Below, piece by piece: positions 7,821 through 15,294 of a DNA stretch of 64,000 bases. Position 1 is the stretch's first letter, and the number at the start of each line of letters is the position of its first letter. The DNA lies in the NCBI RefSeq assembly GCF_009429125.1, contig NZ_CP045529.1, positions 2,294,001-2,358,000 of the forward strand, read 5' to 3'. The notes below the pieces were generated by a model. It saw only the letters and a list, made by a program, of their open reading frames with translations. It was not told where the DNA came from and ran no database searches. This stretch comes from Luteimicrobium xylanilyticum (GTDB lineage Bacteria > Actinomycetota > Actinomycetes > Actinomycetales > Cellulomonadaceae). The position numbers and the translations under genes were made by a program.

Positions 7821-8867
7821 TCAGCTCTCGGCGCGGGCCTCGTCCGGGTCGGCGGTCTCCCCGTTCGACGCGCGCAGCGCACGCGCCTGCTCGACGTCCT
7901 TCGCGTGCTTGGCGGCCTGCTTGTCGCTGGCCTTGGTGTCGCGCAGCGGGAGCTGGATATCCTCCTCGGCGGCGACGCCGGCCTGGAGCTCGCGGCCGCG
8001 CTCGAGCTCGGCGTCGACCTCGGCCCCGAGGATCAGCACCATGTTGAGGATGTAGATCCACAGCAGCAGGATGAACAAGCCCGCGAGCGTCCCGTAGGTG
8101 GCGTTGTAGTTCGCGGCGTGACCGACGTAGAACCCGAACAGCAGGGTGGCGACGGCCGCGATGACCAGCGCGACGAGCGCGCCCGGGCTGATCCAGCGGA
8201 ACTTCGTCTGCTTGACGTTGGGCGTCGCCCAGTACAGGAGCGCGACGAGCAGCACGGCCAGGATCACGATCACGGGCCACTTCACGACGTTCCACACGGT
8301 GACGGCGGTGCTCGACAGGCCCACGAGGTCCCCGACCTGCCGGGCGATCGACCCCGACAGCACCATCGCCGCGATGATCGCGACGACGATCACGAACACG
8401 ACCGCGGTCACGAGCAGCAGCCACGGGCGCAGCTTCCACACCGGCCGACCCTCCGGGACGCCGTAGACGCGGTTCATGGCCCGCCCGAACGCCCCCACGA
8501 ACCCGGACGCCGACCACAGCGCCAGCACCAGCCCGATGACGAGCGCCCAGCCGGACCCCGTGCTGCCCGCGATGGGGCGGATGAACGACTCCACCTGGTC
8601 GAGGGTCTGCGGCGGTGCGAAGTCCCGGATCGAGTCGAGCGTGTCGTTGATCGCCTTCTCCGGGTCGCCGACGAACCCGAGCAGCGACACGAGCGCGACG
8701 GTCGCGGGGGCCGCGGCGAGCACGGCGTAGAAGGTCAGGGCCGCGGCGAGGTCCTGCCCGCCGTCGGACTGGAACTCGCGGATGCTGCGTTTCGCGACGT
8801 ACCCCCAGGAGGGCTTCGTCAGCTCGGTCGGGGACGACGGTTCCTCGGTGCGCTGCTGGTCAGCCAT
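7821..8867 (-). CDS. YihY/BrkB-family inner-membrane protein
   Basis: The 348-residue protein has a cytoplasmic N-terminus, then LAAALTFYAVLAAAPATVALVSLLGFVG, the hallmark first segment of the YihY/virulence factor BrkB family, followed by five further hydrophobic stretches and the conserved LLYWATPNV and ANYNATYGTLAG motifs. The C-terminal 70 residues are charged and likely cytoplasmic. The ATG at 8867 is used; a GGAGG lies only 1 nt from it, but GAGACT six bases upstream of the ATG could act as a leaderless -10. An in-frame ATG at 8930 is an alternative. The biochemical function of this family is not established. Confidence 0.88.
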   Translation of the reverse strand: MADQQRTEEPSSPTELTKPSWGYVAKRSIREFQSDGGQDLAAALTFYAVLAAAPATVALVSLLGFVGDPEKAINDTLDSIRDFAPPQTLDQVESFIRPIAGSTGSGWALVIGLVLALWSASGFVGAFGRAMNRVYGVPEGRPVWKLRPWLLLVTAVVFVIVVAIIAAMVLSGSIARQVGDLVGLSSTAVTVWNVVKWPVIVILAVLLVALLYWATPNVKQTKFRWISPGALVALVIAAVATLLFGFYVGHAANYNATYGTLAGLFILLLWIYILNMVLILGAEVDAELERGRELQAGVAAEEDIQLPLRDTKASDKQAAKHAKDVEQARALRASNGETADPDEARAES

Positions 8868-9045
8868 GCCTCCAGTCTCGGTCGAGGCGTCCCGGTACGC
8901 GCGCTCGGAGGTCTCCGATCCCCCACCCATCCACCGAGCCTGCGGCTCCGAACCCATCGTGCAAGGCCGCACAGCGCGGCGTTCGGCACGACAGCCCGGG
9001 GCACGCAGCGACGCTCGGTCCCGGGCCGAACCGAAGGGAACGCAC

Positions 9046-9840
9046 ATGAACACCCGCAAGCGAGCTCTCCTCACCGTCCCCGCCCTGGCCGTCGGGGCGC
9101 TGTTCGCCCTCGCCGGTCCCGCCTCCGCGGCGGAGAACGGGTCCGGGCAGGCCGACCTGCGGCCGGTCGCCTCCAACGGGGTGGACGGCTCCGGCACGGC
9201 GATGGTGTCGATCAAGGACGACGTCCTCACCGTCACGTACAAGGCGACCGGCCTCCTCGCCGGCAGCCCCCACGCCGCGCACATCCACTACGCCGCCGAC
9301 GCGCGGCACACCTGCCCGACGATCAAGGACGACGCGAACGGCGACGGGCACGTCAACACCACCGAGGGCGGCCCGGCGTACGGCGGGATCCAGGTCTCGC
9401 TCACCACGACCGGCGACACGTCAGCCAAGTCGGCGCTCGCCGTCGACCGCTACGACACCGCCAAGGGCGGCAAGATCGACTACCAGCGCGGGTCGATCAA
9501 GGTCTCGGACACGGTCGCCAAGGACATCCTGTCGGGCGGCGCGGCGATCGTCGTGCACGGCGTCGACTACAACAACGACGGCAAGTACGACGGCAAGACG
9601 AAGTCCGACCTGGACAAGTCGCTGCCCACCGAGGCCACCGACCCGGCACTGTGCGGGATCATCAACGCCTCCCAGATGTCGATGATGCCGTCCGGCGGCG
9701 CGCAGACCGGCAACGGTTCGACGACCGGTGTCGAGCACGCCTCCCTGTTCGCCGTCGGCGGTCTCGCGATGCTCGCGGGCGGCGGTGCCCTGGTCGCGTC
9801 CCGGACGTCGCGCCGCCGCGCCACGGCCACCCAGGACTGA
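9046..9840 (+). CDS. Secreted CHRD-domain surface protein with C-terminal anchor
   Basis: A 264-residue exported protein. Residues 1-29 form a signal peptide ending in AGPASA. The body is CHRD-like, with SPHAAHIHYAADARHTCPT, the usual HxxHIH-type patch, and acidic DANGDGH and NNDGKYDG stretches that could bind calcium. The C-terminus has PSGGAQTGNG, a hydrophobic segment SLFAVGGLAMLAGGGALVA and a basic tail SRTSRRR, the architecture of a sortase sorting signal, but without a standard LPxTG. The sortase gene starts on its stop codon (TGATGG), so the pair is almost certainly functionally linked. GAAGGGA precedes the ATG. Confidence 0.85.
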   Translation: MNTRKRALLTVPALAVGALFALAGPASAAENGSGQADLRPVASNGVDGSGTAMVSIKDDVLTVTYKATGLLAGSPHAAHIHYAADARHTCPTIKDDANGDGHVNTTEGGPAYGGIQVSLTTTGDTSAKSALAVDRYDTAKGGKIDYQRGSIKVSDTVAKDILSGGAAIVVHGVDYNNDGKYDGKTKSDLDKSLPTEATDPALCGIINASQMSMMPSGGAQTGNGSTTGVEHASLFAVGGLAMLAGGGALVASRTSRRRATATQD

Positions 9841-10526
9841 TGGCCACCGGCGGCGCACGACGTCGTCGGGCCTGGTCCGTCACCGCGGTCGCCCTGCTCG
9901 CAGGCGGGGCCACCGCGGTGGCGGTCGGGTTCGCGACGCAGACGCCCTCACCACCCAGCCCGCCGGTCCAGGCGGCGTCAGCGGCGGTCCTGTCGTCGGC
10001 GACACCGGCTCCCGCCTCCCCGTCCGCGGCGGCGCTGCCCGCACCGACGACCCGGCCGACGCACCCCGCGAAACCGGTGGCGCTGCCGACCGAGGTGACC
10101 ATCCCGTCGGTCGGGATCGCTTCCACCCTCCGGCACGTCGGTCTCGCGAAGGACGGCACGATCGCGGTCGCCTCCCCCGGCAAGAACTACGACCAGGCCG
10201 GCTGGTACACGGGCTCGCCGCGCCCCGGGCAGGTCGGCCCGGCCGTGATCGAGGGGCACGTCGACTCCGTCCACGGACCGTCCGTGTTCTACCGCCTGGG
10301 CGCCGTGAAGAAGGGCGCGGCGGTGCACGTGAAGCGCTCCGACGGGACGACCGTGACGTTCGTCGTCGACCGCGTCGCCTCCTACCCCAAGGATGACTTC
10401 CCGGTCGAGACCGTCTACCGCAACACCGCCGGCCCCGAGCTGCGGCTTATCACCTGCGGCGGGGCGTTCGACCGCCGGATCGGCCACTACGTCGACAACA
10501 CGGTCGTGTTCGCGCACGAGCGTTGA
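9840..10526 (+). CDS. Class F-like sortase
   Basis: The 228-residue product has one N-terminal membrane segment (WSVTAVALLAGGATAVAVGF), a Pro/Ala/Ser-rich linker of about 50 residues, and a sortase domain with the triad His in EGHVDS, Cys in RLITCGG and Arg in DRRIGHY. The domain starts IPSVGIASTLRHVGL and has the short layout of actinobacterial class F enzymes. Its ATG overlaps the TGA of the CHRD gene, so translation is coupled and the CHRD protein is the obvious substrate. It should act on the outer face of the membrane, linking the substrate to peptidoglycan or another nucleophile. Confidence 0.88.
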   Translation: MATGGARRRRAWSVTAVALLAGGATAVAVGFATQTPSPPSPPVQAASAAVLSSATPAPASPSAAALPAPTTRPTHPAKPVALPTEVTIPSVGIASTLRHVGLAKDGTIAVASPGKNYDQAGWYTGSPRPGQVGPAVIEGHVDSVHGPSVFYRLGAVKKGAAVHVKRSDGTTVTFVVDRVASYPKDDFPVETVYRNTAGPELRLITCGGAFDRRIGHYVDNTVVFAHER

Positions 10527-10567
10527 CACACTGGGAGACGTCAAAGACCCACGACGACGAGGCGGCC

Positions 10568-10906
10568 ATGAAGATCTTCACGACGAGCGTCGCCGACGTG
10601 TACCCGCTGTACGCGGCGAAGCTCGAGCGCAAGGGCCGCACGACGGCGGAGCTCGACCAGGTGGTCCGGTGGCTCACGGGCTTCACCGACGCCGAGCTGG
10701 CGCGGCACCTCGCCGACGGGACGACCTTCGAGGACTTCTTCGCGGCGGCGGACCTCAACCCGGACGCGAGCCTCATCACCGGGGTCGTGTGCGGGGTGCG
10801 GGTCGAGGACGTCGAGGACCCGCTCATGCAGAAGATCCGCTACCTCGACAAGCTCGTCGACGAGCTCGCGCGCGGCAAGGCGATGGACACGGTGCTGCGT
10901 GGCTGA
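10568..10906 (+). CDS. DUF2200 family protein
   Basis: The 112-residue protein begins MKIFTTSVADVYPLYAAKLERKGRT and continues with ELDQVVRWLTGF, TFEDFF, NPDASLITGVVCGVRVEDVEDPLMQKIRYLDKLVDELA, all recognisable as the DUF2200 family of small cytosolic proteins. The ATG at 10568 is the family start with a weak GAGG upstream; a TTG at 10523 would add 15 residues that are not conserved and overlaps the sortase end. No biochemical role is known for the family. It converges on the DUF6580 gene. Confidence 0.85.
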   Translation: MKIFTTSVADVYPLYAAKLERKGRTTAELDQVVRWLTGFTDAELARHLADGTTFEDFFAAADLNPDASLITGVVCGVRVEDVEDPLMQKIRYLDKLVDELARGKAMDTVLRG

Positions 10907-10922
10907 GGCGGTCCGACAACCT

Positions 10923-10979
10923 TCAGGTTCGACCTGAGGGTTCAGGACCCTCGACCTCAGGTTCGCCCCGAGGGTTCAG
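10923..10979. repeat. Two 23-bp direct repeats with nested hairpins between convergent genes
   Basis: Imperfect copies at 10923-10945 and 10957-10979 both begin TCAGGTTCG and end GAGGGTTCAG, spaced 34 bp. Within them TCAGGT-TCG-ACCTGA and GAGGGT-N5-ACCCTC form hairpins, so the region can act as a bidirectional terminator. The second copy contains the stop codon of the DUF6580 gene. Confidence 0.7.
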
Positions 10980-11602
10980 CGCGCAGCGACCGCGCCGTGC
11001 TGTGCCGCCCGCTCCAGGCGCTCGACGAGCGTCACGAGACCCGCCGCGACGGGCACGAGCACGAGGTTGCCGACGAGCATGGTCCGCGCGAACGGCAGCC
11101 CGGCGACGTAGCAGTCGACGAGCCCGCCGACCGTCCGCGGGTACCAGGAGCCGTCGCTCACGACCCACACGCCGAAGTTCGTCCAGAGGAAGAACCACAC
11201 CGAGGAACCGACGCCGAAGCCGAGGGCGGTCGCATAGCGCTTCCAGCCGGGACCGCGCCCGCCTTCCCGACGCCCGGAGTACCGCGGGAGGAGCACCGCG
11301 GCGACGCCGGTCACGGCCCACGCCGACCACGTGAACACGAGGATCGACGTGTTGCCGAGCACGAGATCGCTCACGACCGCCACGACGAGCGGCGCGACCG
11401 CCGCAGCACGGTTGCGGAGCAGCAGGGCCCCGGCGAAGGTCGCCGCGGTCGCCAGCTCGAGGTTCGGAGGCGCACCCAGGTCGTCCTTGACGAGCCGCCA
11501 CACCACCGCGCCGACGAGCAGCGCGACCACGACCGCGACCCGCCACCACCGGTGGGCGAGGTCGCGCCAGGACAAGGGGGTCAGTACGTCGCGAGCGTCC
11601 AC
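10976..11602 (-). CDS. DUF6580-family membrane protein (possible ECF-type substrate component)
   Basis: A 208-residue integral membrane protein with about five hydrophobic segments. The PPNLELATAATFAGALLL and PLVVAVVSDLVLGN motifs match DUF6580, a family resembling ECF transporter S components. The GTG at 11602 is preferred because GGGGAG lies 9 nt upstream; this start overlaps the end of the preceding lipoprotein gene by 22 bp, implying translational coupling. Its partner is a DUF4430 lipoprotein, the fold of the transcobalamin C-terminal domain, so the pair may bind and import a corrinoid or similar micronutrient. That role is inference. Confidence 0.75.
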   Translation of the reverse strand: MDARDVLTPLSWRDLAHRWWRVAVVVALLVGAVVWRLVKDDLGAPPNLELATAATFAGALLLRNRAAAVAPLVVAVVSDLVLGNTSILVFTWSAWAVTGVAAVLLPRYSGRREGGRGPGWKRYATALGFGVGSSVWFFLWTNFGVWVVSDGSWYPRTVGGLVDCYVAGLPFARTMLVGNLVLVPVAAGLVTLVERLERAAQHGAVAAR

Positions 11603-12069
11603 GTGATCGTCTCCCCGTCCTTCGTCTTCAGAGAGCCCGCGCCCACCTGTGCCTGCTTGCCGTCGACCGCGAGGGACCAGAACTCGTGCTTCGCGTCGTC
11701 GGCGGTGCGGCCACCGATCCCGACGACGAACGCGTTCTTGCCCGACCCCTTCACCTTCGCGCTCGGGTCGACGCCGAGCAACAGGTCGAGCGCCGTCTGG
11801 CCGTCCTCGCCCGGGTAGGAGAGCCCGGTGACCTTCCCGTCCGCGTCGCGCGTGAACTGGTCGGTCGGCGTCGCGCTCGGGGTGACGCCCGACGGCCACG
11901 GCGCCGGGCTCTGGGTGCCCGTCGCCGGCGCGTCCGACGAGGACGACGACGCGCACCCGCCGAGCAGGCCCGCCACGAGGGCGACGGGCAGGGCCGCGCC
12001 CAGGACGACTCGTCGTCGGGCGGGGGTCGTCCGGGCGCGCCTCGAGGGCTCGGCGTGCAGGGTGGTCAT
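11581..12069 (-). CDS. DUF4430-domain lipoprotein
   Basis: The 162-residue protein has a basic N-terminus, a hydrophobic signal and the lipobox GLLGGC, so it is a membrane-anchored extracytoplasmic protein. A Ser/Pro-rich linker leads to a domain with GQTALDLLLGVD, AFVVGIGGRTADDAKHEFWS and GAGSLKTKDGETITWTL, the pattern of DUF4430 (beta-rich, related to the C-terminal domain of cobalamin carriers). The ATG at 12069 follows a TAGGAT box by 6 nt, so the transcript is probably leaderless. It heads a two-gene operon with the DUF6580 membrane protein. Confidence 0.78.
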   Translation of the reverse strand: MTTLHAEPSRRARTTPARRRVVLGAALPVALVAGLLGGCASSSSSDAPATGTQSPAPWPSGVTPSATPTDQFTRDADGKVTGLSYPGEDGQTALDLLLGVDPSAKVKGSGKNAFVVGIGGRTADDAKHEFWSLAVDGKQAQVGAGSLKTKDGETITWTLATY

Positions 12070-12075
12070 GGCCTC

Positions 12076-12081
12076 ATCCTA
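12076..12081 (-). promoter_or_regulatory. Leaderless -10 (TAGGAT) for the DUF4430 lipoprotein gene
   Basis: On the minus strand TAGGAT is followed by six bases (GAGGCC) and the ATG at 12069. Confidence 0.6.
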
Positions 12082-12171
12082 GGGAACCGGGCCCCGCCCG
12101 ACGACGGCCGTCCCGCGCACCGGACGCCCGCACGGGACGCGTGAGACTCGTGCGCGGCGCACACTCGTGCC

Positions 12172-12561
12172 ATGGAGCTGTCACCGTTCGGCGTCCGCGC
12201 GAGCGCCGGCACGCTGCGGTCCGGCGAGGGCGTGACCCTCGAGCACCCGTGGACGCAGGCCGGCGTGCTCGCGGCGCCCGCCTCCAACGGCGCCCAGGTG
12301 CTGCACCTCGCGGTAGCCCTCTGCGTCCTCAACGACACGTTCCGCGAGGGCCAGCGGCTCGGCGTCGCCGTCCACGGCGTGGTGGTCGAGGCCGACGGCG
12401 GCTTCGACGACGACTGGCGCTCCACCGGCGTCACGTACGAGGTCGCGCTCGACTCCCCCGCGCCGGCGGCCGACGTCGCCCGGCTGAGCGCCGCCGTCGA
12501 CGACGTCGCGGAGATCCCGCGGGCCCTGCGCGCCGGAGCGCCCGTGCGACGCCACGACTGA
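12172..12561 (+). CDS. OsmC-like protein
   Basis: A 129-residue OsmC/Ohr-fold protein. The order SGEGVTLEHPWTQAGV, NGAQVLHLAVALCVLNDTFREGQRLG and VVVEADGGFDDDWRSTGVTYEVAL follows the OsmC layout, with one Cys (in ALCVLND) in the helix where the peroxidatic Cys normally lies. The second, C-terminal Cys of canonical Ohr/OsmC proteins is not seen, so thiol peroxidase activity is doubtful. A CACACT six bases before the ATG may serve as a weak leaderless -10. It is monocistronic and divergent from the lipoprotein gene. Confidence 0.75.
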   Translation: MELSPFGVRASAGTLRSGEGVTLEHPWTQAGVLAAPASNGAQVLHLAVALCVLNDTFREGQRLGVAVHGVVVEADGGFDDDWRSTGVTYEVALDSPAPAADVARLSAAVDDVAEIPRALRAGAPVRRHD

Positions 12562-12616
12562 CGCCACCCGCGCCGGCCCACGTTCGGCAGGACAAGCCCC
12601 GCCCCACGCGGTAGGC

Positions 12617-13933
12617 ATGAGAGCTGTGACGACGGAGCGTGCGCCCGAGGCGGGAACGGAGGCCTCGCAGCGCGACGCCCGCATCCTCGGGGACCTCGGC
12701 GCGCTCCTCCTCGACGCCGGGACCTCCGTCACCGACGTGCGCGAGCACCTCGAGCACGCCCCCGAGCAGGCACGGGCCGGCCTGGACTTCTCGGTCCTGC
12801 CGCGGATGGTGCTCGTCGTCCGGGTGGACGACGGCGCGGCGACCCTCGTCAGCGCGTCCGGCAAGGACCTGTCGTTCCGCCAGGGCGTGCGGGCGAGCAG
12901 GCTGGCGCGCGAGGTGGAGCTCGGCACCGTCCCGGTCGCCGAGGTGCCCGCGCGGGTCGACGCCATCCGGTCCATGACGCGTCCCCACGCGGCACGGGAC
13001 CGGATCCTCGGCAGCGCGGCCGTCGCCCTCGGTCTCGCCGTCGTGTTCCGCTGCCCCTGGTGGGCCGTGCTCACGTCCGTGCTGGTCGGCGCCCTCGTCG
13101 GCGCCCTCGTGCTCGCGCTGGACCGGCTCGAGGGGGCGGGCGCCGTCGTGCCGTTCCTCTCCGCCCTCGTCTCGACCGTCGTGGTCGGGGCGACCGCATC
13201 CGCTCTCGATCTCGGGGACGTCCCCCTGTACGCGGTGTGCGCACCCATCGCGGTGCTGGTCCCCGGCGCGCTCGTGACCAACGCGCTCCTCGAGCTCACG
13301 GCCACCGACATCGTCACCGGTGCCGCCCGGCTCGTCTACGGCGTGCTCGTCCTCGGACTCATGTCCGCCGGGATCGCGGCCGGGTCCCACCTCACCGGCC
13401 TCACGCTCGACCACGACTCCGCGACCCTCGTCGGGACGGCCCGCAAGGTCACCGCGAGCGCCGGCGGGTGGCACGCGCTGCCACCGATCCCGCTGTCGTG
13501 GCTGGGCGTCGTCGTCCTCGCGCTCGGCATCGGGCTCGCGTTCGGGGCCGGCCTGCGCCTGACGCTCGTCACGGTCGCCGTCATGGTCGCGACCTACGCC
13601 CTCCTCGCGCTCCTCACCCCGGTCGTCGGGGCGATCACCGCGTCGGGGGCCGCCGCCGCGATCGTCTTCGTCGGTGCCCGGGCCGTCGAGCGCCGCGCGC
13701 TCGCGGTCCCTGCGACCGCCACGTTCCAGCCCGCGTTCCTCCTCCTCGTGCCGGGCACCGTGGGCCTCGTCGCGCTCGCCTCGACGGACGTCCACGCGTT
13801 CACGACCTCGCTCGCGACATTCGTGAGCCTCTGCCTCGGGACGAAGATCGGCGCCGTGCTCGCCGACACCCTCCCCCGCCTCCGCCTCCCCTCACCGCGC
13901 ACGTCCCCCACCCAGACAGGAGCACGACCATGA
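12617..13933 (+). CDS. Threonine/serine exporter family protein (ThrE type)
   Basis: The 438-residue protein fuses the two halves found separately as YjjP and YjjB. Residues 1-110 are the cytosolic ThrE domain (DLGALLLDAGTSVTDVREHLEH). After that come about ten hydrophobic segments, including VPLYAVCAPIAVLVPGALVTNALLELTATDIVTGAARLVYG, here cited in two parts as PIAVLVPGALVTNALLEL and TATDIVTGAARLVYG, a conserved family region. It should export Thr/Ser or small related solutes with the proton motive force. The start could be the ATG at 12617 or the GTG at 12626. Its stop overlaps the ATG of the amidohydrolase gene, suggesting one operon. Confidence 0.87.
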   Translation: MRAVTTERAPEAGTEASQRDARILGDLGALLLDAGTSVTDVREHLEHAPEQARAGLDFSVLPRMVLVVRVDDGAATLVSASGKDLSFRQGVRASRLAREVELGTVPVAEVPARVDAIRSMTRPHAARDRILGSAAVALGLAVVFRCPWWAVLTSVLVGALVGALVLALDRLEGAGAVVPFLSALVSTVVVGATASALDLGDVPLYAVCAPIAVLVPGALVTNALLELTATDIVTGAARLVYGVLVLGLMSAGIAAGSHLTGLTLDHDSATLVGTARKVTASAGGWHALPPIPLSWLGVVVLALGIGLAFGAGLRLTLVTVAVMVATYALLALLTPVVGAITASGAAAAIVFVGARAVERRALAVPATATFQPAFLLLVPGTVGLVALASTDVHAFTTSLATFVSLCLGTKIGAVLADTLPRLRLPSPRTSPTQTGARP

Positions 13934-15249
13934 CCACGCCCTTCGCCCTCGTCGGCGCGACCGTCGTCACCGGCGACGCCGCCGGTACCGTCCTGCCCGA
14001 CCAGACCGTCGTCGTCGGCCAGGACGGGAAGATCACCGCAGTCGGCCCCGCGGGCGACGTCCAGATCCCGGCGGGCACCGGGACCGTCGCCGGCCACGGC
14101 CGCTACGTGCTTCCCGGGCTGATCAACGCGCACGCCCACCTGTTCTCGGACGGCAAGCCGCTCCCCTCGATCCTCACGAGCGAGTCCGCGGAGAAGGTCG
14201 TGTCCGCGTTCTTCCACAGCCCCGTGGGACACCGGGTCGTCAAGGGTCGCGCGAAGAAGAACATCCTCACCCAGCTCCGTTCGGGCGTCACCACGCTGCG
14301 CAGCCTCGGAGACGTCGGCTACGAGGTCGTGGAGGTCCGCGACGAGATCGACGGGGGCGCGTACCCGGGGCCGCGCGTCATCGCGTCCGGGCCCCTGCTG
14401 GCCGCGACCGGCGGCCACGGCACGCCGACCATCGCGCTCGTCAGCGACAACCCGTGGGACGCGCGCCGCAACGTCCGGACCAACCTCCGCAAGGGCGTGA
14501 CCGCGATCAAGATCGCCGCGACGGGCGGGGTCACCGACGCCCGCGCGATCGGCGAGGCCGGACGCCCCCAGATGACCGAGGAGGAGATGGCCGCCATCTG
14601 CGAGGAGGCGCACGCCGCGGGCATCCTCGTGGCGGCGCACGCCCAGAGCAAGGAAGGCATCACGCGCGCCCTGCGGGCCGGTGTCGACACCATCGAGCAC
14701 GGCGCCGGCATGAACGACGAGATGATCGAGCTGTTCCGAGCCAACCCGCAGTCCCTGCACGGGTCGTCCGCGCTGGTCCCGACCCTCCAGGCGTGCCTCC
14801 CACTCGTCAAGCTCCCCCAGACCGACACGGGGATCGACGACATCGTCCGGGCGAACGCCGAGATGATCTACGAGGAGATGCTCCAGGGCATCCGCGACGC
14901 CCTGGCCAACGACATCACGATCGGGATGGGGACGGACTCCGCGCTGACGTACGTGACCCACTACAACACGTGGCGGGAGGTCGACTACGTGTCGCGCTAC
15001 GGCGGGCTCACCCCGGCCCAGGCGCTGCACGCCGCGACGGGCGCCAACGCCCGGATGCTCGGCATCGACACGGTCACCGGCAGCATCGAGACGGGCAAGG
15101 ACGCCGACCTCCTCGTGGTCGACGGGGACCCGCTCGCCGACCTGCGGGCCCTCGCGAACCCGGCCTACGTCGTGGCCCGGGGGCTCGTGCTCGACCACCC
15201 CGAGGTCGAGCGGTTCGACGACCTCGACGCCCAGCTCGACTCGTTCTGA
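13930..15249 (+). CDS. Metal-dependent amidohydrolase
   Basis: A 439-residue amidohydrolase-superfamily enzyme with the binuclear metal site: INAHAHLF (HxH), the Lys of VTAIKIAATGG, HAAGILVAAHAQ (His), DTIEHGAG (His) and the acid in MGTDSALTY. The arrangement is closest to the prolidase/imidazolonepropionase-like group often annotated as Xaa-Pro dipeptidase-type amidohydrolases. No signal peptide is present. The ATG at 13930 overlaps the stop of the exporter gene by 4 bp, so hydrolysis and export of a product (for example from a dipeptide or N-acylated amino acid) may be linked; this is inference. Confidence 0.87.
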   Translation: MTTPFALVGATVVTGDAAGTVLPDQTVVVGQDGKITAVGPAGDVQIPAGTGTVAGHGRYVLPGLINAHAHLFSDGKPLPSILTSESAEKVVSAFFHSPVGHRVVKGRAKKNILTQLRSGVTTLRSLGDVGYEVVEVRDEIDGGAYPGPRVIASGPLLAATGGHGTPTIALVSDNPWDARRNVRTNLRKGVTAIKIAATGGVTDARAIGEAGRPQMTEEEMAAICEEAHAAGILVAAHAQSKEGITRALRAGVDTIEHGAGMNDEMIELFRANPQSLHGSSALVPTLQACLPLVKLPQTDTGIDDIVRANAEMIYEEMLQGIRDALANDITIGMGTDSALTYVTHYNTWREVDYVSRYGGLTPAQALHAATGANARMLGIDTVTGSIETGKDADLLVVDGDPLADLRALANPAYVVARGLVLDHPEVERFDDLDAQLDSF

Positions 15250-15256
15250 CAGGTCG

Positions 15257-15285
15257 CGCCCGGGCGGCTGCCTCCCGGCCGGGCG
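15257..15285. terminator. Hairpin between the convergent amidohydrolase and parE genes
   Basis: CGCCCGG at 15257-15263 pairs with CCGGGCG at 15279-15285 around a 15-nt loop that itself is GC-rich. It is positioned 8 bp after one stop and 10 bp before the other. Confidence 0.5.
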
Positions 15286-15294
15286 GACCGGGGC

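Noticed and set aside
10523-10528. TTGACA, a perfect -35 consensus, near the end of the sortase gene
   Set aside because: No -10 box lies 16-18 bp downstream, and the hexamer overlaps the stop codon of the sortase gene, so chance occurrence is more likely.
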